Below, piece after piece: positions 52,841 to 62,942 of a stretch of DNA of 64,000 nt. The notes beneath the pieces are model-generated. The model was not told the DNA's origin, ran no database searches, and saw only the letters and a program-made list of their open reading frames with translations. Made by a program: the position numbers and the translations under genes. The stretch spans positions 25,373,285 through 25,437,284 of the forward strand of contig CM055104.1 of NCBI GenBank assembly GCA_029204225.1, written 5' to 3'. The DNA is from Diphasiastrum complanatum. Its lineage: Eukaryota > Streptophyta > Lycopodiopsida > Lycopodiales > Lycopodiaceae. How positions within the stretch are numbered: the first letter of the stretch is position 1; the number at the start of each line of letters is the position of its first letter.

Positions 52841-53835
52841 GAGAACATCAAATTTTATGTTAATTTGTATTGTTTTTCTCATTCGTATCCTCATCCAGAA
52901 TAGAAAAATGCATGCTTCATTGGCTAGTTATTGCAAGAGGATAACCTTGACTAAACAAAAAAACATGGTTTTCTCATTATTCATATTCAATTATGCTACA
53001 AAAGAAAAATATATAAATTGCATATCTGCAAGTATCTTTAATGTCTTCTACAATATAAAATAAGATGTCGAGTATGGAATTTTTTGAATCACGTATAACA
53101 TGAAATAATGTTTTTTTTATGTATTCTTTAAAGTTTTGAATACTCATTAAATACAATATTTTAATTCTGTCAATAATAAAAATGTCACAAAAATAGTGTA
53201 CTAAATTATTCATGAAGTTGTTTAATTAATCAAAGTTGGAGATTCAATAATATTGATCTTTGTCACATGCATGTATCATGCTAGAAACTTTATCGTACAT
53301 CTTCAACTTGATTCATAGATCATTATTAAAAAAATGATATATCATAAATTAAGTGATTGCATAAAAAACATGAAATTGCTTTATTAAAATTCATATTGTA
53401 GTTTCAATATAAGATAAGAGAATTGTTGCATCAATACAATAGACATATAAGTTTACAAAGCATGTTGAGCATTACATAAAGTTGAAGGCAAAGCATTTAT
53501 AGATTTTCTATTGATGATCTTGTCCTCAATTTCCTTTCTCTTTCTTTTCTTGTAAGAAGGAACTAGAGACAATCTCTTGCTCAATTTTCACTAAGGTTAC
53601 CTTTATTTAGACTAAGGTAAATCGCCATAACAATTGTTTGACCTCTACTGCTAGAAGAGTGAGGCTTTCTTACAAGTGATTTCAATAATTGTTATAGTAT
53701 TTGATCAACATCAAATTCCTCATATATGGATTGAAAATTTGTGACTTCCATTTTTTTGTGATGTAGCACATCTCAAACATTGATCTCTTTGATGGACTTG
53801 CAGGTAGAATACAGTCCCATGGTGTTGAGAAGGTG
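52841..53835 (-). pseudogene. Duplicated 3' end of the FCP1-like gene (pseudogene copy) with its downstream flank
   Basis: The block matches 54000-55010 in the same orientation, about 1.15-1.2 kb apart. The part at 53512-53835 corresponds to the last about 100 codons of the FCP1-like exon (54727-55010; MSIYEEFDAD, AEL and the KGD tail in the parent) but is full of stops and frameshifts. 52841-53511 is the duplicated AT-rich downstream region. Between the copies (53836-53999) nothing is recognised. Confidence 0.75.
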
Positions 53836-54726
53836 CTTGCAAGAGATTCATGTACCTTCATTGGAGTGTGTTGTTGCTGTGTTTACAAAGCCTTTTGGTA
53901 AAGTTTTTTATTTCCAAGCATAGGTTTTCACTTGAAGACAAGAAGAAGACATAAAAGTCTCAGTATTAATTCATGATTCTGAAACATAAAAATATAATTT
54001 TGCACTGTTTTTCTCTTTTGTATCATCATTTATAGTGTAAAGATGCACGCTTCATTGGCTAAGGTTGCAAGAGGAAAACCTTGACAAAATCAAAAGAAAA
54101 AAAGTAATATTTTTTTTCCACATTTTATTCAATTACGCTACTAAGGGAAATAGTTGAAAATTGTGTCCTTTAAGATATCTTTGATGTCATATTGTGAATC
54201 TATTGAATTTTTCCTTTCTTATTTCTCTAATATAACAAAAGATGTCAAACTTGGGTTCTTCTCAAATAACATATAACATGAACTAACTACAATGGGTTGG
54301 CTTTTAGATGTACTCTTTAGAGTGTTGAATACTCATCAAATACATTATTTGATTTTGCCAAACATATGCAAGATCACAAAAATAGTGTATTAATTTTTTC
54401 AAAAGTTGTTTGTTTAATCAAAGTTGAAAAAATTATATTGATCTTTGTCACATGCATGTACCTGATAGAAAATTTACCTCAGATCTTCAACTTGATCCAT
54501 AGTACATACATCAATACTAATAAATTGACAGATTATAGACAAAGTGATTGCATAAGAAACATAAAGACAAATTGCTTAATCAAAATTCATACTTTAATTC
54601 TAATATAAAATAGAAGAATTGTTACATAGAGTTTGAACATTAGGCATATAACTTCGAACATTACATAGAGTTGAAGGCAATTTCGATGCTTATTCAACAT
54701 TTACATTTCTATTGACTCTCTTGTCC

Positions 54727-55665
54727 TCAATCCCCTTTCTCTTTACATTCTCGCAATAAGGAATTGGATATGATCTCTTGCTCGTTTTCCACTAAAGTTA
54801 TCTTTATCCAGACCAAGGTGGATAGCCATAACAATTGCTTCACCTCTGGTGCGAGGAAGCCATGGTTTTTTACAAGGGCTTCCAATATTTGTATTTGATC
54901 AGCATCAAATTCCTCATATATGGATAGAACCTTCATGTCTTCCATTTTCTTGTGATGTAGCACATCATCAAACATTGATTTTTTTGATGGAGCTGCAGGC
55001 AGAATAGAGTCCCAAGGATCTTGCATCACCGGTTGAAGATAACTATAAAAGCTATAATTTGACGTGATTGGTTGTTGACCGATATGATTTTCTCTAATAT
55101 ACTCTTGAACGTTGGGAGCCTTTTTCATTTCTTCCAAATGAGGTAGTAATACATCATTTAGATAGTCTCCCTCACTCCATCCATCAAATGTCTCTGGAAA
55201 TATGCAATTTTCTGCACTATTCATACAACTTTTATACGGAGAGTCATCTACTAGTATCGTGTTATAACAATCTAAAGATGGGTAGAAGTGGCGCCAAATG
55301 TAACATAAAGGTTTGAAGTCAGCAATGACATTATCATTATCAGGTCTCATCATTATTTCATGATGATAGCAATTCTCTTGGCTCCAAACCATAAAAAATG
55401 GTAGCTTTTGTTGTGCTTGTTCCTTCATGAATGTATAAGTGCATAGCAAATTGGTGTATGTCATGGATGACCATATTCCAACCCTAAACAAAGAGAATAT
55501 CTTCTTCAAAAAACATAACCATCCAAAACGTAGTTTTATCCATCGTTTTTCAACTTTCACAATATCAGGATAGCCAGGATGCCTTCCATATCTTTTTAAA
55601 AGTACGCCATTCAAATCTAAAATAAGAAACAACTCATCATGGTAATGCTTTTTTGGTTGTTGAAC
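54727..55665 (-). CDS. FCP1/NIF-type HAD phosphatase-like domain, last exon
   Basis: About 312 residues encoded from a splice acceptor (TTTCAG at 55666-55671) to a stop at 54727. The domain opens HDELFLILDLNGVLLKRYG. The HAD motif I, usually DxDx(T/V), reads DLNGV, so the second Asp is Asn. Motif II is VGIWSSMTYTNL, and the late motif is NTILVDDSPYKSCMNSAEN. This is the arrangement of FCP1/SCP-like (NLI-interacting factor) phosphatases, which act on nuclear phosphoproteins such as the RNA polymerase II tail. About 130 extra C-terminal residues (FYSYLQPV, then acidic helices) are of unknown role. It joins in frame to the exon at 55980 by a GC-AG intron. The Asp to Asn change may mean weak or no phosphatase activity. 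The exon itself has no disruption, unlike the upstream ones. Confidence 0.75.
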   Translation of the reverse strand, partial: VQQPKKHYHDELFLILDLNGVLLKRYGRHPGYPDIVKVEKRWIKLRFGWLCFLKKIFSLFRVGIWSSMTYTNLLCTYTFMKEQAQQKLPFFMVWSQENCYHHEIMMRPDNDNVIADFKPLCYIWRHFYPSLDCYNTILVDDSPYKSCMNSAENCIFPETFDGWSEGDYLNDVLLPHLEEMKKAPNVQEYIRENHIGQQPITSNYSFYSYLQPVMQDPWDSILPAAPSKKSMFDDVLHHKKMEDMKVLSIYEEFDADQIQILEALVKNHGFLAPEVKQLLWLSTLVWIKITLVENEQEIISNSLLRECKEKGD

Positions 55666-55785
55666 CTGAAAGTACATAATCCAATGCTCTTCATGTCTTA
55701 ATTTATAAAAATACTTTTTTACATCTCCTTAAAAGTCTTTATTTATCTTCATATGTTCTTAAAAGAAAAAACAATATAAGTGATG

Positions 55786-55827
<42 letters not shown>

Positions 55828-55979
55828 TACAATTGAAAAGTAAGAACAATTGACATAAGATGGTTTGTGTAGTATCCAAATATTTAAACTTATCATCCAT
55901 TAGAAAAAAAGAAAATAGTTCTTTGAAGAGTGCATCAAGGCATCCATCCCATTACTAAACAATGACTTTACTAACTTGC
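55666..55979 (-). other. Intron (GC-AG type) with (AC)n microsatellite
   Basis: The donor on the minus strand is AG/GCAAGT, the consensus for the rare GC donor; the acceptor is TACTTTCAG/GTT. Phase 0, 314 bp. It contains about 18 AC units at 55789-55825. Confidence 0.65.
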
Positions 55980-57695
55980 CTCATGTACTATGTCCTGTTC
56001 TATAGCTTGGTTCTCCTTAGTCTCTTTATCATCCATTTCAGCATGCCCCTCATCCTGAATCAAAGTGTTATCATTATGACCTTCAATAACATCATCAAGG
56101 CCAACATAAACTTCTTGCATATTGAACAAATCAATGTCCTTTGAGGTCTCAACAATATCTCTAAGGAAATATGCAGGCAATGGCTGAGCTTGACATGAAG
56201 AAGGCAATTGGCTTGCACTTTGACTTGCACTTCCCATCTTTCCCCCCAACCTTTTATAGAAGGCATTAACCTCAGGCAAGCTTTCAACCATCATAGAAGC
56301 ATAACTGTCAAGCAAATCTTTCTCAGAAGAATTACTTGCAAGCACAATTGTCTTCCTCTCGCTACGTAGGGCCTCTCTCATGGCAAATCCTCCAGTAAAT
56401 GCATCCACAACAACTTTTCCATGTTGGCAAAATGAGGAAACAAGCATAGAAAAGAATGTGCAGTCTTAGGGATATTTGCTGGTACAACCTCCGCTTACTG
56501 CACAACTCTCATATGTTATAGGCTTCTCAAACAACCAATTTTTTGTTTTAAGTTGACATTGATTTTAAAGGTGATTCTTTTTCCTCTTCACTTTCATCTT
56601 CATCATATAAAATGGATGGTACTTCATTGCTAATAAGAGCATCCCATATGGTTTTTTCCTCTGTCTTTGAGATCATTGCCATCAACACAACAAGATCATG
56701 GCTACTTGTGTACCTTTTTTTACATGCATCCCCTCTAGTATATGATCCATACTCTAGATGAACAGAACCAACAATGTATCATAAAGTAGTATCCAAAGCA
56801 CTCAAAACTGGTCCATAAGGTACTAGTGCAATCAAGACATAAGAATCACCCAAGATAATGCTAGCAATGCATTCCACCAACCTTTTAAAAGCATCTGTGG
56901 TCCACTCGTACTGAGGCCCTTGTGATGTAGTGTCTACAAGCACTAACCCAATGTCATTAGAATCACCACATGCAACTATCACATCTATAAAGCATGAGAT
57001 TAATTCCCCTGTGTTGAAAATCCTCCAAGGCCTTTCAAAATGTAGACGTTGTTGAACTCCAAATGCCTTCGCATGTGCAAGATGTAGTTCATTCTTCACA
57101 ACTTCAGGTAGAGGTGTCTTTTTTTTGCTTTGTTAATTGACTCCTTCATCTAATCTTTGCTCCAGCTATATATCTAATCATAAAGCTCTTTTGTGATATT
57201 GTATTTTTTTGCAACCTCATCATATTGTAGCTTGTCCTCACCAGAGATGCTCCTTAAGTACTCCACAATTCCATTCTTCAATAGTCTATTATACTGGAAA
57301 CTTGTAGCCACATCCTCCATGTCTTTGTACTCTGTTACTACTTTTGCCTTCTTTAACAATATGGTGCCACGAAATATCATTTCTTTTATCTTTAAAACTT
57401 CATCATCAAGCAGCCCTTGAATACAACGAAACATGCTAGGAGATAATTGTGTAGTACCATCCACCTGCATCTTTTTACCTTTTGCAAACTCAATCGAATT
57501 CTTATTGAAATGCTCACCCCTGTTGTTTGCAATTTCTCCAATTATGTACTTCTCCATAATATCCAACCACCTATTAAAAATAAACTCGCTACTCAAAAGC
57601 ATATGCAAGTCACTTCTTGCATTTATTGTCTCCAATGTGACCTTTATTGCTTCCATGAATTCCTGCACAACATTTAGTAAGCCAAGGAGATACAA
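55980..57695 (-). pseudogene. Upstream exons of the FCP1-like gene: methyltransferase-like region, disrupted
   Basis: Minus strand in order. First is an acceptor-like TTGTGCAG at about 57667 and a helical domain (57666-57174; EFMEAIKVTLETINARSDLH). Then comes a block (57099-56780; LVLVDTTSQGPQYEW, ILGDSYVLIALVPYG), then a continuation to 56540 (DGQ-free, TEEKTIWDALISNEV, acidic). Last is 56500-55980, with KVVVDAFTGGFAMREAL and ERKTIVLASNSSEKDLL. The order (DTTSQ... in place of D/S-P-P-Y, then an FxGGF loop near the C-terminus) is that of N4/N6 amino-methyltransferases with motif IV before motif I, but the catalytic P-P-Y is missing. Disruptions: stops after LYD and SWSKD, a one-base shift in an A8 tract at 57113-57120, a TGA after DTTL, and a stop after SKYP. 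Some may be removed by introns; I judge it a pseudogene or badly decayed gene. Confidence 0.5.
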
Positions 57696-57960
57696 TAAAT
57701 ACGTTTAAAATTTAGAAATGCATGAATAAACCTTTATAGCATAAAATCTACTAATATAAAAGATTTAAAAAAAAACATAGCATAAGTACAAGGATCACCT
57801 TCCATCTTGAGTTTGTTATGGAGTGCTCTTTGGCGGACAGCCAAAGTATTCCCATTGCCTTCTTGCTTGTGATAGAGCATCTTGATATGGAGTCTTTACC
57901 AGGAAATCACAGGAAAGGAATTCATGGCGGAAGTCAGGAGGGTATTCGTGGAGTGAAGAG
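57696..57960 (-). other. Possible further upstream exon (57800-57900) and intron
   Basis: The minus strand offers an open segment at about 57800-57900 ending AAG/GTGATC, a usable donor facing the acceptor at 57667. Its protein has no match I recognise and its frame is uncertain. Confidence 0.3.
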
Positions 57961-58620
57961 AGATGTTTTTAGAGAGAGAGAGAGAGAGAGAGCTATAGGG
58001 AGAGAGGAAGGGAGTGGATAGGTAGGCCATAGGGAGAGGGAAAAAAATTCGTGAAGGAGGGGGCAGAGGATTTGCGAGGGGAAAATTCGTGAGAGAGGTA
58101 GGCTGGGATTCACGAGATTTCGTGAGCAAGGGGGGATTCATTGCAGAGGGAACTCGCGAGGGTTGGAATTCGTGAGAATTCGCAAGCGGGGTATTCGCAA
58201 ACAAGAAGGGGGCAGGTCAACGGAGAGGAGGAATTCACAAACGAGGGTATTCACGGACAGGAAGGGGACAAGTCAACGGAGAGGAAGAATTTGCGAAGCG
58301 AGAATTCGCAAGATTCGTATCTAAATTTGCGTGATAGTCGCTAGAATTCACACCTGAATTTGTACTTGGGGATTCGTGGGCAGAATTCGACCATTGTCAA
58401 AATTTGTAGGGGGTGTAAGAATTTGTGAATAGGAGCGAGACAGGGGATTTGTGGTCAGAATTCGTAGGAATTTACGAGGGGAGGGGCAGGAGAATTCGTG
58501 AGGAATTCGTACGAGTCGGAGGAATTTGTGAAAAAGTCACGGAGGTATTCCTAGGAGGTATTCGCAGGGAATTCGCAAACCTCCTCCTGTGCCCTACATT
58601 TTCTCGTGAATTCAGAGAAA
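57961..58620 (+). repeat. GA microsatellite and dense AATTCG-motif repeat region
   Basis: An (AG)n tract at 57971-57992 precedes about 600 bp in which ATTCGTGAG/AATTCGCAA variants recur roughly every 20-30 bases, interspersed with G-rich purine runs. Two longer units repeat: GGTCAACGGAGAGGA at 58218 and GTCAACGGAGAGGA at 58272. No convincing gene; plus-strand frames here are rich in Arg/Glu/Gly because of the repeat. Confidence 0.7.
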
Positions 58621-59379
58621 AGGTTTTGGACACTGACGCCCACACGTGCGATTTATTTTTTTTTTAATTTGAGTATTAAATCTGACGAAAACTTTAGAAT
58701 GAAAAAAAAAAAAAAGAATTGAAGAAAATTTACAAAGGAGCAAAACTTCAAAAGTGAAAAGTTGAAGTGCTTCTCGCCCCAAATTTTCTACCAAAACTAG
58801 GATTATACCTCCTTCACAAGAATTGCCATATCTCTCTCAATTTTCAACCAAAATGGCTGCAAATTGGCTCAAATTCAAGCTCAGAGTCAGATTGACAATC
58901 GTATAGAAATACAGTTATAAAATTTGGCCAAAAATTTAGCCAAAATAGAGAAAAACATACTGCAAAAATTGTCACTAACTAAAATTGGAGTGAAAACACA
59001 AAAATGGCCATAACCTGGTCATTATGCAAAAAAAGGAAGGCTACTGGAATACGGTAATAAATGTTGCCAGAGTGGCAAAAGGAAGAAATTTGAGAAGTAT
59101 TAAAACACTGATGTCTGTGATGACAAAAATAAAATACAGGTTGAATCTATTCAGAACTATGTGATTTGATGACTCCCAGTAGATTATAGAGATATTTGAG
59201 ACTTCTAGACATTTTGTATCTACGGGTTGTTTAAGGCGTTCTGATTATTGTAGTAATGTATATCTCAGAAAATCTTTATGATGTCTATTTTGACTTTGAT
59301 GTTATGGACTTCAACTCTAATACTATCATTCACTACTGATACGTGAAACAATTACTGATGATAGTAACTATAGACGTGG
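58621..59379. other. AT-rich, nothing recognised
   Basis: Includes two A/T homopolymer patches (58650-58666, 58699-58712). No coding domain, LTR or repeat identified. Confidence 0.4.
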
Positions 59380-60920
59380 ATGACGTGTGGGACATTTTTT
59401 GGTTTAATTTCACTTTCCTATGTGATGTTTTCCTACTTGGTCCTTTCCTTGGTTTCGGTTGTTTCTTTGCTTTCTAAACGTTTTGTTGTCTTGTTGAGTG
59501 GTTTGGCTTGGGTTGTTTTCTTATTATTTTTGTTGGTTTCTTTTTTCCTTGTGTTGCTGGTTAGAAGTTTAGTTGGGTGGGTGTGCTGTTGATTGGTTTA
59601 GTTGTTTTTCCCTCTCTTTTTCTCTCCTTCGCTGTGTTGTAGGTGTGGCGCGCAGCCTGCTTCGCTGGTTGTGTAGTTTCTGGTTAGCACTCGATGTTTG
59701 CTTCTAGAAGTTTCTTCTCCTTCTCTGTGTCGCTTCAGCTTGGATTGGTGGTATTGGTTTGCCTTTTGTGGATGGGCTGGCTTGGCAGTTTTTTGGAGGA
59801 CTTTTCTCTTCCTTTACTTTGGCTATGTTTGTCGTCGTGGACTGCGTTTGGTGATGGCTTTGCCTTTATATTCTACTCCTCTGCCTGGCTTCGTTGGTGG
59901 TTGCTGTCTGGTTTGCTCGTGTTACTTGCTATCAGTCGGTGTGTGGATCTGTCTTTTCTCTATGGCTTTGCATAGTGTGTCCCTGCTGTTGGTTTTGTGT
60001 TTCAATTCTTGATCTTTTGTTTGTTTCTTTGTGTTTGTACTCTCTCCTCTTCTACTTCTTGTTTAGTTTGATTGTTTTTTCATTGGTTTGTGGTGGTTTT
60101 TTTTGGTGGGATTGATAGCTTTTTGGTCTGGGTTTTGAGTTTGTTTTGGTCTTTAATGTTGTTTGGTTGCTTTTTGTTGACTGGTTCTGGTTTTTTGGGT
60201 TGTCCTTTTCTGTGCTTCTGTGGTAGTTGCTTTTGGCTTGGTTTCTTTTTTTCGTTTTCTGGTTTTGCTTTATGTTTTGGTTTCTTTGTTTATGTTGTAG
60301 GTTTGTATTGCTTTTTGGTTTTATGTTTCTTTCTTGAATTGTGTTTCTCTGTGGCGTTTCCTTGGGTTTCTTGGCTTGCCCTGCCTTTTTCTTTTTGGTT
60401 TGTGGTGTTTGTCTTGGCTGGTGTTGTTTTGCCTAGTTATCTTGTTTTTTCTAGTTTTTTAACGGTTTTTTTTGTTTTGGTTGCTTGTGTTCGGTTTCTT
60501 ACTTTTTTGTTCATGATTTAGCATGGTCTTTGGCTATTTTTTACTTGTTTGGTCATTTGTCTGTTATTTTTTGTTATGTTTTTTGTCTAGGATGCTTATG
60601 GGTCGTTCTTAGTAGCTTCTTGAGTTATTTTCATTTGTGTCTCAGTGTTCTTAACTGGCTTACCTTTTTCCCTTCTGTTTGTCTGAATTTTTTTAATGAC
60701 AACTTCTTTTGTTCTTTTCTTTATTTAGTTCAATCAGAGTTTGTTTTGTTCTCGTTTTGTTTGTACTATTTTTTTGTATGTTTTTGTTTCCTGTAGGTTT
60801 CGAGTTTTTTTTGTACTGCCTTTTTGGTTACTTTTTCACTGTTTTCTACTACTTTTTTACAGATAGCATTAGATTTTTAGCTGCTTCTTTCCTTTTTAGG
60901 CTGAAGATCTTGATGGGTTT
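59380..60920 (+). other. A-poor, G/T-rich strand-asymmetric tract
   Basis: For about 1.5 kb the plus strand consists mainly of T and G with few A, so stop codons are rare and long overlapping frames appear in all three plus frames. These encode Phe/Leu/Val/Cys/Trp-rich strings that mimic membrane proteins. Overlap and composition argue against a gene. It may be an extreme transcription- or replication-skewed, intron-like or LTR-like sequence. Confidence 0.6.
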
Positions 60921-61860
60921 AGACTAGTTTGGTTTGCAACTTTGACTTATTTTTAATCTACCTATGTATATTGCCTTTTATGTCATGATTATTTTCTGAG
61001 GAATTTTGTAATACTTGATGTTCTTTTGTTTTTTCAGGGTAACGTAATCTTTTAACTTTCTTACAATCAGTTGACACGTTTTTACAAATTGAGTTATCTC
61101 ATTTTTTACAGATAGCATAAGAAATTTAGCTGATTCTGGAGAAAACCAATTAGCTCCTACTTTTTTACGGACAGCATAAGTAATCTAGCTGATGCTTACA
61201 TTTATAGGCAATATAATGGCAGACCATTATGGGTATATACAAGTTTGGTATGCAACTTAGACATATAAGAAAGCTACCTACGTATGTTGCCTTAAATACA
61301 TGGATAATTATTGTCGTATACTGTAATACTTGGTGTTCTTCTATTTTTTCTGGGTAATGTAATCTTTTAAATTGCTTACAATCAATTGGTACGTTATTAC
61401 TGATAGGGTTATCTCCTACTTTTTTACGAATAGCAAAAAAAAATATAGCTGATTTCGAAAAAAACCAATTTTCTCATTTTTTTACGGATAGCACAAGAAA
61501 TTTAGCTGATTCTTACATTTATAGACAATGTAATGGTAGATCATGATAGGTATATACAAGTTTGGTATGCAACTTTGACATATAAGAAAGCTACCTATGT
61601 ATGTTGCCTTAAATGACATGGATAATAACTATGGTATACTGTAATACTTGGTGTTCTGCTATTTTTTCTAGGTAACGTAAACTTTTAAATTGCTTACAGT
61701 CAATTGATACGTTATTACAGAGAGAGTATGTGTTATGGCTGAAATTGACTTATTTGGGCATAAGAGTGGTTCGGCATGATGGTTTATATACAAGTGTGAT
61801 ATGCATATATGACAAAAAAATAAAAATGTAGCTTCCTGTGTAATTTTCCTAGTGACATGG
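60850..61860 (+). repeat. Degenerate tandem repeat, period about 315 bp, with a shorter sub-repeat
   Basis: Units are marked by TATGTATGTTGCCTT...ACATGGATAA-like strings near 60970, 61288, 61600 and (weaker) 61842. Each unit also contains GTAATACTTGGTGTTCT and a GGTAACGTAA segment. A sub-repeat TTTTTTACGGATAGCA...TTTAGCTGATT occurs near 60852, 61101, 61160, 61416 and 61477. Confidence 0.75.
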
Positions 61861-61995
61861 ATAACAACTGAAGGTATGCAGTGATACCTATAGTTCCCAC
61901 ATAATACACCTCGTTCTAACTTGGTTTTTTTCTTGTGGATGGATGCAAGTTAGTATACCTTCTTCTTTGGATTTTTACCGGGTTATGTTGCTACA

Positions 61996-62815
61996 TGTTG
62001 AATTTCACACGTGTGGACTGTCCACTACATGTACTTGTGATCTCCTAAGGTGTGTAGATGCACCAAGATCAAGACTAGATTGAGATTCAAGATCAATCTT
62101 AAATCCTATGGCAAAAACACACTACTACATGCATTCAATCACTTCCAACTCTCACTCACACGTGTGAGAAGTGTTCCAAAAGTATTCTAAGTAAAAACAA
62201 GCTGCTCTCCTCGGGTAGAGAGAGAAAAACCATCATGAGCTCTCGGGTAGAGAGAGAAAGCTAGAAATTCAATGACACTCAAAATCCACTCAATCTCAAA
62301 ATCAATTAGATCCAAAAGGAGGAGTACAATGATACTAATAGATTCATGAGCTACCACTATGCTTAACTATGATTGGATCACACTTTGCCACCTCTTAATC
62401 CTATTGGACCATTGATCCATGCACCTCTAAATTCTATTGGACTATATTCAAGCACACCTCAATTTTCTATTGGACCTCACAAGGTTCCACCTCTAAATCC
62501 TATTGGACCTCTTAAGCTTCATCAAACAAAAGCATGACACTTGTCTACACTCTAACTGGCACAAGTTTGGCTCTATTTTGGCTCAATATTGGCATTACAA
62601 GTGGAAATGGATAATTTGCCATCTATGCCAAATTTGACCCTATCAACATCCTACACCTAAATGCTTGACTATGAAATTCTATGAGACCCCTATATCAAAC
62701 ATTTTGATTTACTTTACAATTCTCCACACGTGGGAACATCCTCCACACATGTGAGATTCACTTACAAACTTCTATCATAAAAAATACCACGCTAGATTTT
62801 TGCCAATTTCTCACA
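61996..62815 (-). repeat. Copia-F3 copy 2 3' LTR (about 820 bp)
   Basis: Ends GCCAATTTCTCACA at 62815 followed by a minus-strand polypurine GAGGAG; the left end is put at TGTTGAATTTCACAC (61996). Contains TTTCACACGTGTGG, TCACACGTGTGAGA and CACACATGTGAG boxes and a duplicated TCTCTCTCTACCC motif (reverse complement, 62203-62262). Length agrees with the 813 bp of copy 1. Confidence 0.65.
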
Positions 62816-62942
62816 CTCCTCCTCAAAAAAATAGCTTGGAAAGGTACTAGATCACTTGAGAAGTTTGTAAATCTTTTTGAGTGGATCCTTTGGTATGCAT
62901 AAGAAGTGAAGATCAGCCAAGGGATCCATCATAGCAGCACCC

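Noticed and set aside
59694-60796. Several long overlapping plus-strand frames with membrane-protein-like residues
   Set aside because: They overlap in all frames within an A-poor tract where stops are rare; composition alone explains them.
60850-61860. CRISPR-like array
   Set aside because: Units are about 315 bp, diverged and without spacer/repeat alternation; the organism is a plant.
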